Positions 10,315 through 19,658 are shown, counted from the first letter of the stretch. The stretch: DNA of 64,000 nt from HyVt-105 sp049975425 (GCA_049975425.1 JBNGDI010000004.1:1-64000), one strand, 5' to 3'. Made by a program: numbers and translations. Notes: generated from the sequence alone by a model not told the origin.

Positions 10315-10352
10315 GTTTAACGGGGCGGTATATCCGGGCACGTTTTATTCCG

Positions 10353-11780
10353 TCACCCGGTCAGTTCCGTGGCTGTTTCCCTGATCAGATCCCATGCTTT
10401 CATCACATGCCTCTTCTGCACCCGGGTCTGGCCGATCACCATCCTCAGGGTATATTTCCCGTTCAGCCGGGTATGGGTCATATAGCATTCACCGGTGGCG
10501 TTAACCGACTTCAGCAACTGTTCATTCAGCCGGTCCAGGGTTTCCTCATCGGTCACTCCTTCCGGAACATATCGAAAACACAGTGTGTTCAGGGTGACGG
10601 GGGCCAGCAATTCGAAAGAGGGGTCCTTCAGGATACGTGTTTCCATATCCCTGGCCAGGTGTATATGCGATTCAATCGTTTCCTGCAGGCCTTTCACTCC
10701 GAAGCTTCTGATCACGAACCACAGCTTCAGGGCACGGAATCTTCTCCCCAGAGGGATCCCCCAGTCGCGGTAATCGTTCACCCTTCCTCGGGTATCGGTT
10801 TTGAGATATTCCGGGGTAATTTCGAAGGTTTTGATCAGGGCGTCACGGTCTTTCACGAAATAGGCCGAACAGTCGAAGTTGGTAAACATCCATTTGTGGG
10901 GATTAAACACAAAGCTGTCGACCTGTTCCATGCCTTCGATCATCCAGCGGTATTCCGGCAGAAGCAGGGCTGTACCGGCCATAGCTGCATCCACATGCAG
11001 CCACAGGTTGTGCCGGGCACATATTTCGGCAATATCGGGCAGGGGGTCAATGGAAGTGGGACCGGTTGTTCCCAGGGTAGCAACCACCGCCAGGGGCAGT
11101 TTTCCATTTTTCAGATCGGATTGTATAGCCTCCTCGAGTTTCTGCGGATCCATTCTAAAAATATGGTCGGTGGGGATCCTGACCAGATTCTCATGGCCCA
11201 ATCCTGCTATTTTAACGGCCTTGTCGACCGATGAATGGGCCTCGGTAGAGGCATATACCCTGAGGCCGGAATAATCTCTGAAACCTTCTCTATTGATCTT
11301 TCCGGCGCTGTATTTTTCCCGGGCTGTAAGCAGGGCCGCCAGGGTGGATGAAGAGGCGCTGTCCTGGATCACCCCATGGAGGTTTTCAGGCAAACCCAGC
11401 ATATCCCTGAGCCAGTTCATCATTTTTTCTTCCAATTCAGCCGCTGCGGGCGATGTTTCCCAGAGCATGCACTGGGCTCCGAGCGTAGCAATCAGCATCT
11501 CGGCCAGAACGGAAGGGAAACTGGAATTGGCCGGAAAATAAGCAAAAAAGGAAGGGCTTTGCCAGTGGGTGATCCCCGGCACAATCAACCTGTCGAAATC
11601 GGCCAGCAGGGTACCGGCCGGTTCTCCTTTTTCAGGAGGCATTCCCGGTAGGCTGTTGAATATATCCCCCGGTAAAACCTGTGATTTTACGGGATAATCC
11701 TCAATATTTTCCAGGTATTCCGCCATCCAGTCAACAAAACGGTGGGCAGCCTTTTTAAAATCATCGGTATTCCTGATCAT
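10353..11780 (-). CDS. Aromatic-L-amino-acid decarboxylase (PLP group II)
   Basis: 475 residues, the length of eukaryotic DOPA/tryptophan/tyrosine decarboxylases. PLP lysine is in NPHKW (K296); the stacking histidine is H182 in TEAHSS; the pyridine-N aspartate is D264 in LHVDAAMAG. The catalytic flexible loop contains DYRDW (Y337). In this family a tyrosine there favours simple decarboxylation, whereas phenylalanine marks aldehyde synthases. The product would be an arylalkylamine such as tyramine, tryptamine or phenethylamine plus CO2. It is cytosolic. Substrate choice cannot be read from sequence. It lies 37 bp after the GT9 gene and precedes the AlkD-like gene. A related alternative, glutamate decarboxylase, is less likely given the overall DDC-like layout. 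Confidence 0.9.
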   Translation of the reverse strand: MIRNTDDFKKAAHRFVDWMAEYLENIEDYPVKSQVLPGDIFNSLPGMPPEKGEPAGTLLADFDRLIVPGITHWQSPSFFAYFPANSSFPSVLAEMLIATLGAQCMLWETSPAAAELEEKMMNWLRDMLGLPENLHGVIQDSASSSTLAALLTAREKYSAGKINREGFRDYSGLRVYASTEAHSSVDKAVKIAGLGHENLVRIPTDHIFRMDPQKLEEAIQSDLKNGKLPLAVVATLGTTGPTSIDPLPDIAEICARHNLWLHVDAAMAGTALLLPEYRWMIEGMEQVDSFVFNPHKWMFTNFDCSAYFVKDRDALIKTFEITPEYLKTDTRGRVNDYRDWGIPLGRRFRALKLWFVIRSFGVKGLQETIESHIHLARDMETRILKDPSFELLAPVTLNTLCFRYVPEGVTDEETLDRLNEQLLKSVNATGECYMTHTRLNGKYTLRMVIGQTRVQKRHVMKAWDLIRETATELTG

Positions 11781-11817
11781 GATATAGCTGTTTAATATTG
11801 TTTCAAAACCGGTAATC

Positions 11818-12843
11818 TTATAGCTGATAACGATATTTCTGATAAAGCCTGACGGCCAGGTGTGCCATATCGTTCAGCGGTTGTTTCCGTATGCAGTGAA
11901 AGTGTTTTTTCGGGCAACGGTCATACCCAATTTTGGAGCAGGGACGGCACGAAAGTCCTTTCACCTCGAAAATGGTTGATGCGGGATGGGGCAGATAAGG
12001 GGTCATTCCGAATTCCGGAACGGTATTTCCCCATACCGACATTACAGGTTTCCGGAAAGCGGCAGCCACATGCATCAAACCGGTATCGGGAGTAATAACC
12101 ACGGAAGATTGCCTGACCAGGGAAGCCGAGCCGTTGATATTGAACTCACCGCAGGTGTTCCAAACCTCTTTCCCGGGGCAAAGGCTTTGTATCAGCTTTG
12201 CATCCTCCTTTTCGGCGGGCCCGCCGGTCAGCACCACTGGCAGGTTCATCCGGCGAATGATTTCCGCTATCTGTTCGGCCGTCAGTTTTTTGGTAGCATG
12301 GGCAGCCCCTGTCACCATCAGCACATAGCCCGTCCGGAAGGGTTCAGGAAAAACCGAACGGCCGATCTCATCTTCCGGCGGAATGAAATAATCCAATCCT
12401 TTTCCGTCGTTCTTGACATCGAACAGGCGGACCGTTTCCATATACCGGTCAACAATGTGTATTTGGGGCAGGGTATTCATTTTGAAACGGACCAGAAGCC
12501 ATTTGCGGAAATTCAGTTTCCGGAATGAAAAATGCATGATGCGGAGGCGTGTCTTAATGAGGGAGGACCGGATATTATGATGCAGATCGATGATATAATC
12601 GAACTGTTCCTTCCTGAGCTCCCTGATGGTATCTCCCAGATTGCCCCTGAATATGTGTATCCTGTCAATGTATGGATTGGCCTGCACAACCGGGTAAAAG
12701 GCTTCTTTCACCAGAAAATGGACCTGTGCATGTTCCACCTGTTGCTTCAGGCTCCTTATAACCGGTGTGGTCAGCACAATATCCCCGATGGAGCTCATTC
12801 TGATTACAAGAAATCGTACGGTGTTTCCTCCCGGGTTATTCAT
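11818..12843 (-). CDS. Glycosyltransferase family 9 (heptosyltransferase-like)
   Basis: 341 residues with GT-B fold character. The N-terminal half begins RFLVIRMSSIGDIVLTTPVI, the classic start of ADP-heptose:LPS heptosyltransferases. The C-terminal half has the donor-site region TGAAHATKKL, LTGGPAEKEDA and TPDTGLMHVAAAF. A short cysteine-rich tail follows (four Cys near 305-330), common in Bacteroidota members. It probably adds a heptose or related sugar to the lipopolysaccharide core at the inner face of the cytoplasmic membrane. It begins 19 bp after the hydrolase gene and is likely in the same transcript. The exact sugar and acceptor are unknown. Confidence 0.88.
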   Translation of the reverse strand: MNNPGGNTVRFLVIRMSSIGDIVLTTPVIRSLKQQVEHAQVHFLVKEAFYPVVQANPYIDRIHIFRGNLGDTIRELRKEQFDYIIDLHHNIRSSLIKTRLRIMHFSFRKLNFRKWLLVRFKMNTLPQIHIVDRYMETVRLFDVKNDGKGLDYFIPPEDEIGRSVFPEPFRTGYVLMVTGAAHATKKLTAEQIAEIIRRMNLPVVLTGGPAEKEDAKLIQSLCPGKEVWNTCGEFNINGSASLVRQSSVVITPDTGLMHVAAAFRKPVMSVWGNTVPEFGMTPYLPHPASTIFEVKGLSCRPCSKIGYDRCPKKHFHCIRKQPLNDMAHLAVRLYQKYRYQL

Positions 12844-12862
12844 AATCCATACAGGTCAGCAG

Positions 12863-13591
12863 TCATTCTCTCAGGTTTCTGAGAAAGAGCAACAGGGCAA
12901 GCCAGTATTCATCACGGGTGGAGCTGGCCCCCCACAACGACCGGGAGCCGTGCAAGCCTTCTCCGTTTTCCGGCTGGAATACGTCGAATGATTCTGCCGG
13001 AAGTTTTGAAACCATTTCTTTCAGGTAGGCATATTCCCTCCGGGAGCCTGCCACGAAAAGAGGTTTATCAAACGAAGCAAGGTCTTCCTCAAGGGAATAA
13101 GCGGGCAGGAAATATTCACCGGGACTGAAAGCAATGGCTGCGGTCACCAGTGAATCAGCACCCGCCACTTTCACAGCCAGTGTAGCCGACATGGAGCTAC
13201 CCATCAGAATGATATCGCCGGTATACAGTTCTGAAACGTACCGAATAGCGGCCCGGATATCGTTTTCCGGCTGGTTTTTTACCGATGCCGGAAGGGTATC
13301 GGGCAAATGATGGAATGTTTCATTCCTAACATAATTCATTTCCCTGCCATTCCTCAGATCTACAGCCAGGCAGTTGAATCCCAGCTTGTTGAGTCTTGGC
13401 GCAGTTTCCAGATATTCTCCGCGGCTGGTTCCTTCCTGGTGAAAAAGCAGAATAAAGGGGAATGTATCGTTCACGGAATACAGGTCGGCATATACCGTTA
13501 CCCCGTCGTCAGCCGGAAAGTTTACCAGTTGTCGGGAACAGATACCGATACCGCAGCAGAAAAAAAATCCTGCAAGAAAGAGTATCCTCAT
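12863..13591 (-). CDS. Secreted alpha/beta hydrolase
   Basis: 242 residues. A hydrophobic N-terminus (about 2-17) suggests export. The nucleophile elbow is GSSMS (S133), preceded by a strand, and a histidine near 213 (GEGLHGS) fits the end of the triad. The overall shape resembles dienelactone-hydrolase/serine-esterase proteins; no substrate can be inferred. Its start codon overlaps the stop of atpC (ATGA, 13588-13591), so it is probably translated by coupling from the ATP synthase transcript. That is an odd partner and suggests transcription of the ATP synthase operon runs on into this gene and the GT9 gene. Confidence 0.75.
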   Translation of the reverse strand: MRILFLAGFFFCCGIGICSRQLVNFPADDGVTVYADLYSVNDTFPFILLFHQEGTSRGEYLETAPRLNKLGFNCLAVDLRNGREMNYVRNETFHHLPDTLPASVKNQPENDIRAAIRYVSELYTGDIILMGSSMSATLAVKVAGADSLVTAAIAFSPGEYFLPAYSLEEDLASFDKPLFVAGSRREYAYLKEMVSKLPAESFDVFQPENGEGLHGSRSLWGASSTRDEYWLALLLFLRNLRE

Positions 13592-13836
13592 GACTTCACC
13601 GTTTCAACCAGCACCACAATGCGGTTCTTTTTCACTTCAATCACTCCTCCCGTTACCGGGAATCTGGATTCCCGGTCGGCCTGATCAATAAGACGAATCA
13701 CCCCTTCCCGGAGGGTAGACACGATAGGCGCATGATTTTTCAGCACCTGAAACGATCCCAGGCTTCCGGGAACCTGAAGGAACTTGATTTCTCCGGTATA
13801 AATTTTTTCAACCGGCGATATGATTTCCACCTTCAT
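13588..13836 (-). CDS. atpC: ATP synthase F1 epsilon subunit, short form
   Basis: 82 residues from the ATG at 13836; the frame stays open further upstream into atpD but those residues are not epsilon-like. It contains only the N-terminal beta-sandwich (LQVPGSLGSFQVLKNHAPIVSTL and the strand VTGGVIEVKKNRIVVL). The C-terminal two-helix domain, present in ~135-residue epsilons and used for autoinhibition, is absent. Short epsilons are usual in Bacteroidota, so this is not damage. It follows atpD by 28 bp. Its stop overlaps the hydrolase start. Confidence 0.93.
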   Translation of the reverse strand: MKVEIISPVEKIYTGEIKFLQVPGSLGSFQVLKNHAPIVSTLREGVIRLIDQADRESRFPVTGGVIEVKKNRIVVLVETVKS

Positions 13837-13864
13837 TGGGTGCTGTTTTTTTCTTGAGATATCT

Positions 13865-15376
13865 TTATTCTTTTGACTGGGCCAGCAGCTTTTCTCCCTT
13901 CTCAATGGCCTCTTCAATGGTACCCACCATCATGAAGGCCGCCTCGGGATACTGGTCTACTTTCCCGTCGATGATCATATTAAATCCCTTGATGGTATCT
14001 TCCATGTTGACCCATTTCCCTTCCATTCCGGTAAACTGCTGGGCAACATGAAAAGGCTGGGAAAGAAATCGCTGCACTCTTCTGGCCCGGTGTACCACCA
14101 GCTTGTCTTCTTCCGACAGTTCATCCATTCCAAGAATGGCAATGATATCCTGTAACTCACGGTAACGCTGGAGAATTTCTTTCACATTCTGGGCTGTCTC
14201 GTAGTGTTCTTTACCCACAATTTCAGGCGAGAGGATCCGGGAAGTGGAATCCAGCGGATCTACTGCCGGATAGATCCCCAGTTCGGATATTTTCCGGCTG
14301 AGCACCGTGGTGGCATCCAGATGTGCAAAAGTGGTTGCCGGTGCGGGGTCGGTCAGGTCGTCGGCCGGCACATACACGGCCTGTACCGAAGTAATGGACC
14401 CGTGTCGGGTAGAAGTGATCCTTTCCTGCATTTCCCCCATTTCGGTAGCCAGTGTTGGCTGGTATCCCACCGCCGAAGGCATTCTTCCCAGCAGGGCTGA
14501 AACTTCCGATCCTGCCTGAGTAAAACGGAAAATGTTATCCATAAAGAAAAGGATATCTTTTCCCTTGCCGGTATGATCGCCATCGCGGAAATATTCGGCT
14601 ATCGACAATCCTGACAGCGCAACACGCGCCCTGGCTCCGGGGGGTTCGTTCATCTGCCCGAAAACCAGGGCCAGTTTTGATTCTTTCAATTTATTCATGT
14701 CAACCAGGCTCACATCCCAGCCTCCGTTCTGCATGTCTTTGAGAAAGGCATCTCCATAATTGATCACTCCCGCTTCCAGCATTTCCCTCAGGAGGTCATT
14801 CCCTTCCCGTGTCCGCTCGCCCACTCCGGCAAACACCGACAGTCCGGAATAGGCTTTGGCAATATTGTTGATCAGCTCGAGGATCACCACCGTTTTACCC
14901 ACTCCGGCCCCACCGAACAAGCCGATTTTCCCTCCCTTGGAATATGGCTCGATCAGGTCGATCACCTTGATTCCCGTATACAGAACTTCGTTTTCCGTAC
15001 TCAGTTCCTCGAATTTGGGAGGCTTCCGGTGTATAGGATATCCCCCTTCTCTGTTAAGTTCGCCAATGCCGTCGATTGACTCGCCGGTAACATTCATCAG
15101 CCGGCCGCGAATCTGTTCTCCTGTAGGCATCATAATCGGCGATCCTGTGGCCATGGCTTCCATGCCCCGGTGCAAACCGTCGGTGGAATCCATGGCAATG
15201 GTTCGCACCGTATGCTCCCCTATGTGCTGCTGGCATTCCACCACCAGTGTTTTTCCATCTTTTCTCTTGATTTCAAGTGCATCATGGATATTCGGAAGAT
15301 CCCCTGGTTTCTTTTCAAAACTGATGTCCACCACCGGACCGATTACCTGGATTATTTCACCTGTACGTTGTTGCAT
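13865..15376 (-). CDS. atpD: ATP synthase F1 beta subunit
   Basis: 503 residues. Catalytic subunit of the F1 head, binding and hydrolysing or making ATP. The P-loop GGAGVGKT lies at 155-162, the catalytic glutamate follows in GVGERTREGND, and the beta-family signature PAVDPLDSTSR lies near 380. It is separated from atpG by the polyprenyl synthase gene. A TAnnTTTG-type element at 15405-15412, just upstream of the ATG, suggests atpD and atpC can also be transcribed on their own, as in Bacteroidota where atpDC is often a separate unit. Confidence 0.98.
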   Translation of the reverse strand: MQQRTGEIIQVIGPVVDISFEKKPGDLPNIHDALEIKRKDGKTLVVECQQHIGEHTVRTIAMDSTDGLHRGMEAMATGSPIMMPTGEQIRGRLMNVTGESIDGIGELNREGGYPIHRKPPKFEELSTENEVLYTGIKVIDLIEPYSKGGKIGLFGGAGVGKTVVILELINNIAKAYSGLSVFAGVGERTREGNDLLREMLEAGVINYGDAFLKDMQNGGWDVSLVDMNKLKESKLALVFGQMNEPPGARARVALSGLSIAEYFRDGDHTGKGKDILFFMDNIFRFTQAGSEVSALLGRMPSAVGYQPTLATEMGEMQERITSTRHGSITSVQAVYVPADDLTDPAPATTFAHLDATTVLSRKISELGIYPAVDPLDSTSRILSPEIVGKEHYETAQNVKEILQRYRELQDIIAILGMDELSEEDKLVVHRARRVQRFLSQPFHVAQQFTGMEGKWVNMEDTIKGFNMIIDGKVDQYPEAAFMMVGTIEEAIEKGEKLLAQSKE

Positions 15377-15404
15377 GAGACTCTGTTATGGGATGTAAAA
15401 CACA

Positions 15405-15412
15405 CAAATTTA
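15405..15412 (-). promoter_or_regulatory. -7 promoter element before atpD
   Basis: On the minus strand the sequence reads TAAATTTG, a full match to the Bacteroidota TAnnTTTG -7 element. Transcription would start near 15398, about 22 nt before the atpD ATG. I see no good TTTG -33 partner at the expected distance, so confidence is moderate. Confidence 0.45.
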
Positions 15413-15487
15413 TCATTTTTTCGCGAACCCCACCGGTTTCGTTCTTTCGAAAGATTCTCCGATAGCCATATCAAATCACGGCTGTAC

Positions 15488-16486
15488 TTAATTTTCTCTT
15501 TCCATAAGTCGGCCGGCAAATTTTTTCAGGATCCTTTTCCTCTGTTCCGTTACGCTCACCTGTTCCAGTGAGGCGGAAGCCTTTCTGTAATATACATCCA
15601 TTTTATCACGTGTTATTTGCCCAATGTTCAACTGCAAGTAAATATCCTTCATCCGCCCGACTTTTTCCAAGTCAGGAACCCGTTTATTCCCTATTAATGA
15701 ATGAAGTTCTTCTTTTACATGTCCCCTGGCCAGTTCCATAGCTTTGATCAGCAGAAAGGTCTTTTTATCGGAAAGGATATCTCCCCCGGTTCTTTTTCCG
15801 AATTTTTCCGGATCACCGAACACATCCAGCCAGTCATCCTTTAACTGGAACGATATTCCCAGATTCAGTCCGCAGGCATGTAAGGCATCGGCATCAGAGG
15901 CAGAACTTCCACCCAGAACAGCCCCCAGTTGCAGGCTAGCTGCCAGCAGAGACCCGGTTTTCAGACCGATCATCCGGATATATTCTTCTTCCGACACTTC
16001 CCGGGCGTTCTCAAAATCCATATCCATTTGCTGACCCTCGCACACCTCCATGGCGGTTTTGTTGAAAATGCGCAATACCGGTATGAGCCGGCGGGAAGGC
16101 ACCCCGGACAGCAAATGATAGGCCAGGACGGACATCACATCACCTGAAAGAACGGCAATATTACGGTTCCATTTCCTGTGAACGGTGGGTTTATTCCTTC
16201 TCAGCGGTGCATGGTCCATGATGTCATCATGGACCAGGGTAAAATTATGAAATACTTCCACGGCCAGGGCTGCCGGCATCGCCTGCCGGGGTTTGTCGGA
16301 AAAAAGGCTGCAGGCTGCCAGTACGAGGGAAGGGCGTAATCTTTTCCCTCCACCCGAAAGGACATATCGAATGGGATCGTACAGTTTTGCCGGCGCGTCC
16401 GGCAACTTCAGGTTGGACAGGCCTTCCTCCACCATACCGGCAGCGTCTTCAAAACTGAACGGAACATACGAATGGTTTGTCATCAT
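15488..16486 (-). CDS. Polyprenyl (geranylgeranyl-type) diphosphate synthase
   Basis: 332 residues, trans-prenyltransferase family. First aspartate-rich motif DDIMD at 87-91 and second LKDDWLDVFGD near 215; GGGKRLRP at 45-52 binds isopentenyl diphosphate. The residue five before the first motif is aromatic (F82), which in this family tends to limit product length to C15-C20, but that is inference only. The enzyme adds isopentenyl diphosphate to allylic primers, feeding quinone, undecaprenyl or carotenoid synthesis. The gene lies between atpG and atpD in the same direction, an unusual insertion within the ATP synthase genes. Confidence 0.9.
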   Translation of the reverse strand: MMTNHSYVPFSFEDAAGMVEEGLSNLKLPDAPAKLYDPIRYVLSGGGKRLRPSLVLAACSLFSDKPRQAMPAALAVEVFHNFTLVHDDIMDHAPLRRNKPTVHRKWNRNIAVLSGDVMSVLAYHLLSGVPSRRLIPVLRIFNKTAMEVCEGQQMDMDFENAREVSEEEYIRMIGLKTGSLLAASLQLGAVLGGSSASDADALHACGLNLGISFQLKDDWLDVFGDPEKFGKRTGGDILSDKKTFLLIKAMELARGHVKEELHSLIGNKRVPDLEKVGRMKDIYLQLNIGQITRDKMDVYYRKASASLEQVSVTEQRKRILKKFAGRLMEREN

Positions 16487-16576
16487 CGGGTTGATCTGGT
16501 TATCATGTGACAGATTGACGAAATCGTGTTATCCGTTTTCTTTCGGGACCTTATGAACTTTTCGTTTTTCAGGTTA

Positions 16577-17452
16577 TCACAGCGCATTGGCTCCTCCGAC
16601 AATCTCACTCAACTCTTTGGTAATGGCAGCCTGACGTGCCTTATTATAGGTAAGCTGAAGTTCCCTCAGCAATTCCGAGGCATTATCCGTAGCCTGATGC
16701 ATGGAGGTCATCCGTGCTCCCTGTTCTGCAGCATAGGAATCAGTGAGCGCTTTGAAAAGCTGTATTCGCAGGCTTCGGGGGATCAGTTCTTCCAGCAGGA
16801 CATCCCTTGAAGGTTCCATTATGTAATCAGCCGGACGTTGCCAGCCGGAGGGTTTCTTCTCCATCCTGAGTGGAAGGAACATCTCAGCTACCGGCATCTG
16901 TACAGCAGCATTTTTGAACTGGTTGTACACCAGATATATCCGGTCATATTTTTTTTCAATGAACCAGGATGTAAGTGCGTCGGCCAGTTTCGCCGCTTCT
17001 TCAAACCGGGGTTTTTCACCCAATTCCTGATCGTGTGCCAGCACCGGATATTGTCTCAACCGCATGAAATCATATCCCTTTTTCCCGATACAGATAAAAT
17101 GAACCTGTTTTTTCCCAAGCTGTTGAGCATATTTTTCCTCCGTCAGCATTCTGACATGTTTGATAACACTGGCATTGAAAGCACCACACAAACCGCGGTT
17201 TGCGGTTACCAGAACAATCAGGATATTTTCCGGTTCCCTGTTTTCGGTAAAGATTTTATTCCCATCATGTTCAGCACCCACTGTCACATTCAACAGAATG
17301 TTGTGCATGGCGGAAGCATAGGGGCGGAGCCGCAGAATGGCATCCTGGGCTTTTCTCAGTTTTGCTGCAGCCACCATTTTCATAGCAGCGGTAATCTGCC
17401 GGGTAGAGGAGACCGACTTGATCCTGGTACGTATTTCCTTCAGGCTCTGCAT
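16577..17452 (-). CDS. atpG: ATP synthase F1 gamma subunit
   Basis: 291 residues, the central rotor shaft. The N-terminal helix begins SLKEIRTRIKSVSSTRQITAAM, the hallmark of gamma, and the C-terminal helix contains MHQATDNASELLREL and NKARQAAITKEL. The Rossmann-like middle region has LIVLVTANRGLCGAFN. It follows atpA by 24 bp. Confidence 0.97.
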   Translation of the reverse strand: MQSLKEIRTRIKSVSSTRQITAAMKMVAAAKLRKAQDAILRLRPYASAMHNILLNVTVGAEHDGNKIFTENREPENILIVLVTANRGLCGAFNASVIKHVRMLTEEKYAQQLGKKQVHFICIGKKGYDFMRLRQYPVLAHDQELGEKPRFEEAAKLADALTSWFIEKKYDRIYLVYNQFKNAAVQMPVAEMFLPLRMEKKPSGWQRPADYIMEPSRDVLLEELIPRSLRIQLFKALTDSYAAEQGARMTSMHQATDNASELLRELQLTYNKARQAAITKELSEIVGGANAL

Positions 17453-17476
17453 AGCATTTCCCTTTTCAAGCAGGTA

Positions 17477-19057
17477 TTAATCCTTCAATCCGAAAGCCAC
17501 TCCTTCAGCCACATTTTCAAGGGTTTCCATAATCTCATCGTTAATTTCCCCTTTCCGGAGGCGTTGCAGCAATTCTTTGTGCCGGGTGGTCAACAATTCC
17601 AGATAGGCTTTTTCAAACTCTCTCACACGTTCCACGGGCACTGATTTCAACAGTCCGCGTGTACCGCAGAAAATCACAGCTATTTGCTGTTCCACCGGCA
17701 GAGGAGAATACTGAGGCTGTTTCAGCAGTTCCACATTTTTTGCTCCTTTATCAAGAACGGCCAGGGTGGCCGCATCCAGATCGGATCCGAATTTGGCAAA
17801 GGCTTCCAGTTCACGGTACTGGGCCTGGTCAATTTTCAGGGTTCCGGCCACTTTTTTCATGGATGGAATCTGGGCATTCCCTCCCACACGCGAAACCGAT
17901 ATTCCCACATTGATGGCGGGTCTTACTCCGGCATTGAAAAGCGCCGATTCCAGAAAGATCTGTCCGTCGGTAATGGAGATTACATTCGTGGGAATATATG
18001 CCGATACATCCCCTGCCTGTGTTTCAATAATGGGAAGTGCGGTAAGTGATCCTCCGCCCCTGACGAGTTTCTGAATAGATGGAGGCAGGTCATTCATCCG
18101 GGCAGCAACCTTGTCCGATTCAATGATTTTGGCGGCTCTCTCAAGCAGGCGGGAATGCAGATAGAAAATATCGCCGGGATACGCTTCTCTTCCGGGAGGG
18201 CGACGCAGTAACAGGGATACTTCCCGGTAGGCTACCGCCTGTTTGGAGAGGTCGTCATAAATAATCAGGGCGTCGCGTCCGGTATCCCGGAAAAATTCTC
18301 CAATGGCACAACCGGCAAATGGAGCGTAGAACTGGGCGGCAGCCGGATCGGAAGCAGTAGCAGATACAATCACGGTATATTCCAGCGCCCCGTGTTCTTC
18401 CAGGGTTTTGGCAATATGTGCCACTGTAGAACCTTTCTGGCCTATAGCCACATAGATGCAATAAATGGGGGTTCCTTTCCTGTAAAGTTCGCGCTGATTG
18501 ATGATGGTATCAATGGCAATGGCCGTTTTTCCGGTTTGCCTGTCGCCTATGATCAGTTCCCGCTGTCCCCTTCCGATCGGGATCATGGCATCAATGGCCT
18601 TGATCCCCGTTTGTACGGGCTGTTTCACCGGTTGCCTGAAAATAACACCGGGAGCTTTCCTTTCAATGGGCATATCATAGGTTTCCCCCTTCACAGGACC
18701 CTTTCCGTCGATGGGTTCACCCAGGGTGTTGATCACCCTTCCCAGCAGACCTTCGCCCACACAGATGGATGCTATCCTGCCTGTTCTTTTCACGGTATCT
18801 CCTTCCCTGATCTCCTCTGAGGGGCCCAGTAAAACGGCTCCCACATTATCTTCCTCAAGGTTCAGAACAATGCCGTTTATTCCGTTTTCGAAAATAATCA
18901 GCTCATTGGCCTGCACATTGGCCAAACCGTAGATTCGGGCTATCCCGTCTCCCACCTGCAGAACGGTTCCCACTTCCTCCAGTTCCAGCTGGGTTTTGAC
19001 CCCTTCCAGTTGTTGTTTCAGGATTCTGGATACTTCCGAGGGTTTGATTTCAGTCAT
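17477..19057 (-). CDS. atpA: ATP synthase F1 alpha subunit
   Basis: 526 residues. Non-catalytic nucleotide-binding subunit; P-loop GDRQTGKT at 171-178 and the alpha signature PAINVGISVSRVGG near 378. The N-terminal region (LEEVGTVLQVGDGIARIYGL) forms the crown barrel. It follows atpH by 33 bp. Confidence 0.98.
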   Translation of the reverse strand: MTEIKPSEVSRILKQQLEGVKTQLELEEVGTVLQVGDGIARIYGLANVQANELIIFENGINGIVLNLEEDNVGAVLLGPSEEIREGDTVKRTGRIASICVGEGLLGRVINTLGEPIDGKGPVKGETYDMPIERKAPGVIFRQPVKQPVQTGIKAIDAMIPIGRGQRELIIGDRQTGKTAIAIDTIINQRELYRKGTPIYCIYVAIGQKGSTVAHIAKTLEEHGALEYTVIVSATASDPAAAQFYAPFAGCAIGEFFRDTGRDALIIYDDLSKQAVAYREVSLLLRRPPGREAYPGDIFYLHSRLLERAAKIIESDKVAARMNDLPPSIQKLVRGGGSLTALPIIETQAGDVSAYIPTNVISITDGQIFLESALFNAGVRPAINVGISVSRVGGNAQIPSMKKVAGTLKIDQAQYRELEAFAKFGSDLDAATLAVLDKGAKNVELLKQPQYSPLPVEQQIAVIFCGTRGLLKSVPVERVREFEKAYLELLTTRHKELLQRLRKGEINDEIMETLENVAEGVAFGLKD

Positions 19058-19090
19058 GGATTGTCAGTTGCTGTATGTTTTTCCAGTATG

Positions 19091-19642
19091 TTATATTTTT
19101 GCAAATCCCCTGATGAGGGTTTTTTTGATCCGGTCAAGTTCCTTACGGACGCTGGCATCGAGCTGAAGATCATCCACACGCAAAATAAAACCGCCGATGA
19201 TCTCGGGTTTTATTAACGTTTTCATTTCGAATGTACCTGCGATTTCCCCGGCAAGAAGCTGTTTCAATTCTTCGGTAAGATCAGCAGAAACAGGTTGTGC
19301 CGTGGTAAGCATTACCTCGGTGATTCCCTTTTCCTTTTTAACCAGATCCTTAAACTGCCGCATGATCATGGGGATATAGGATTCCCGGTTGTTTTTGATG
19401 ATCAGGCGCATCAGTTGCATGGTCAACGGATTCGTTCTGTTCCCGAATATCTCCGTTACGATCTTCTTCTTCCTGGATGGGGGAATTACCCGGCTTTCCA
19501 GGGCCTGTCCCAGATTGAGATTCTCCTTCATTACCCGGGCGATCAGTGTTACGTCCCGGTAAACTTCCTCCATGACATCCTTTTCCGCACACAGCTCGAA
19601 CAATGCCCGGGCGTATCTCACTGATATTTTGCTTTCATTCAT
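19091..19642 (-). CDS. atpH: ATP synthase F1 delta subunit
   Basis: 183 residues. Peripheral-stalk subunit linking F1 to the b subunits. Typical start KISVRYARALFELCAEKD and C-terminal motif IKPEIIGGFILRVDDLQLDASVRKELDRIK. It begins 16 bp after atpF. Confidence 0.95.
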   Translation of the reverse strand: MNESKISVRYARALFELCAEKDVMEEVYRDVTLIARVMKENLNLGQALESRVIPPSRKKKIVTEIFGNRTNPLTMQLMRLIIKNNRESYIPMIMRQFKDLVKKEKGITEVMLTTAQPVSADLTEELKQLLAGEIAGTFEMKTLIKPEIIGGFILRVDDLQLDASVRKELDRIKKTLIRGFAKI

Positions 19643-19658
19643 TTCTGGCAGAGACCTG

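Noticed and set aside
10407..11234. Long plus-strand frame opposite the decarboxylase
   Set aside because: Antisense to a gene with all PLP catalytic residues; no signal or family features.
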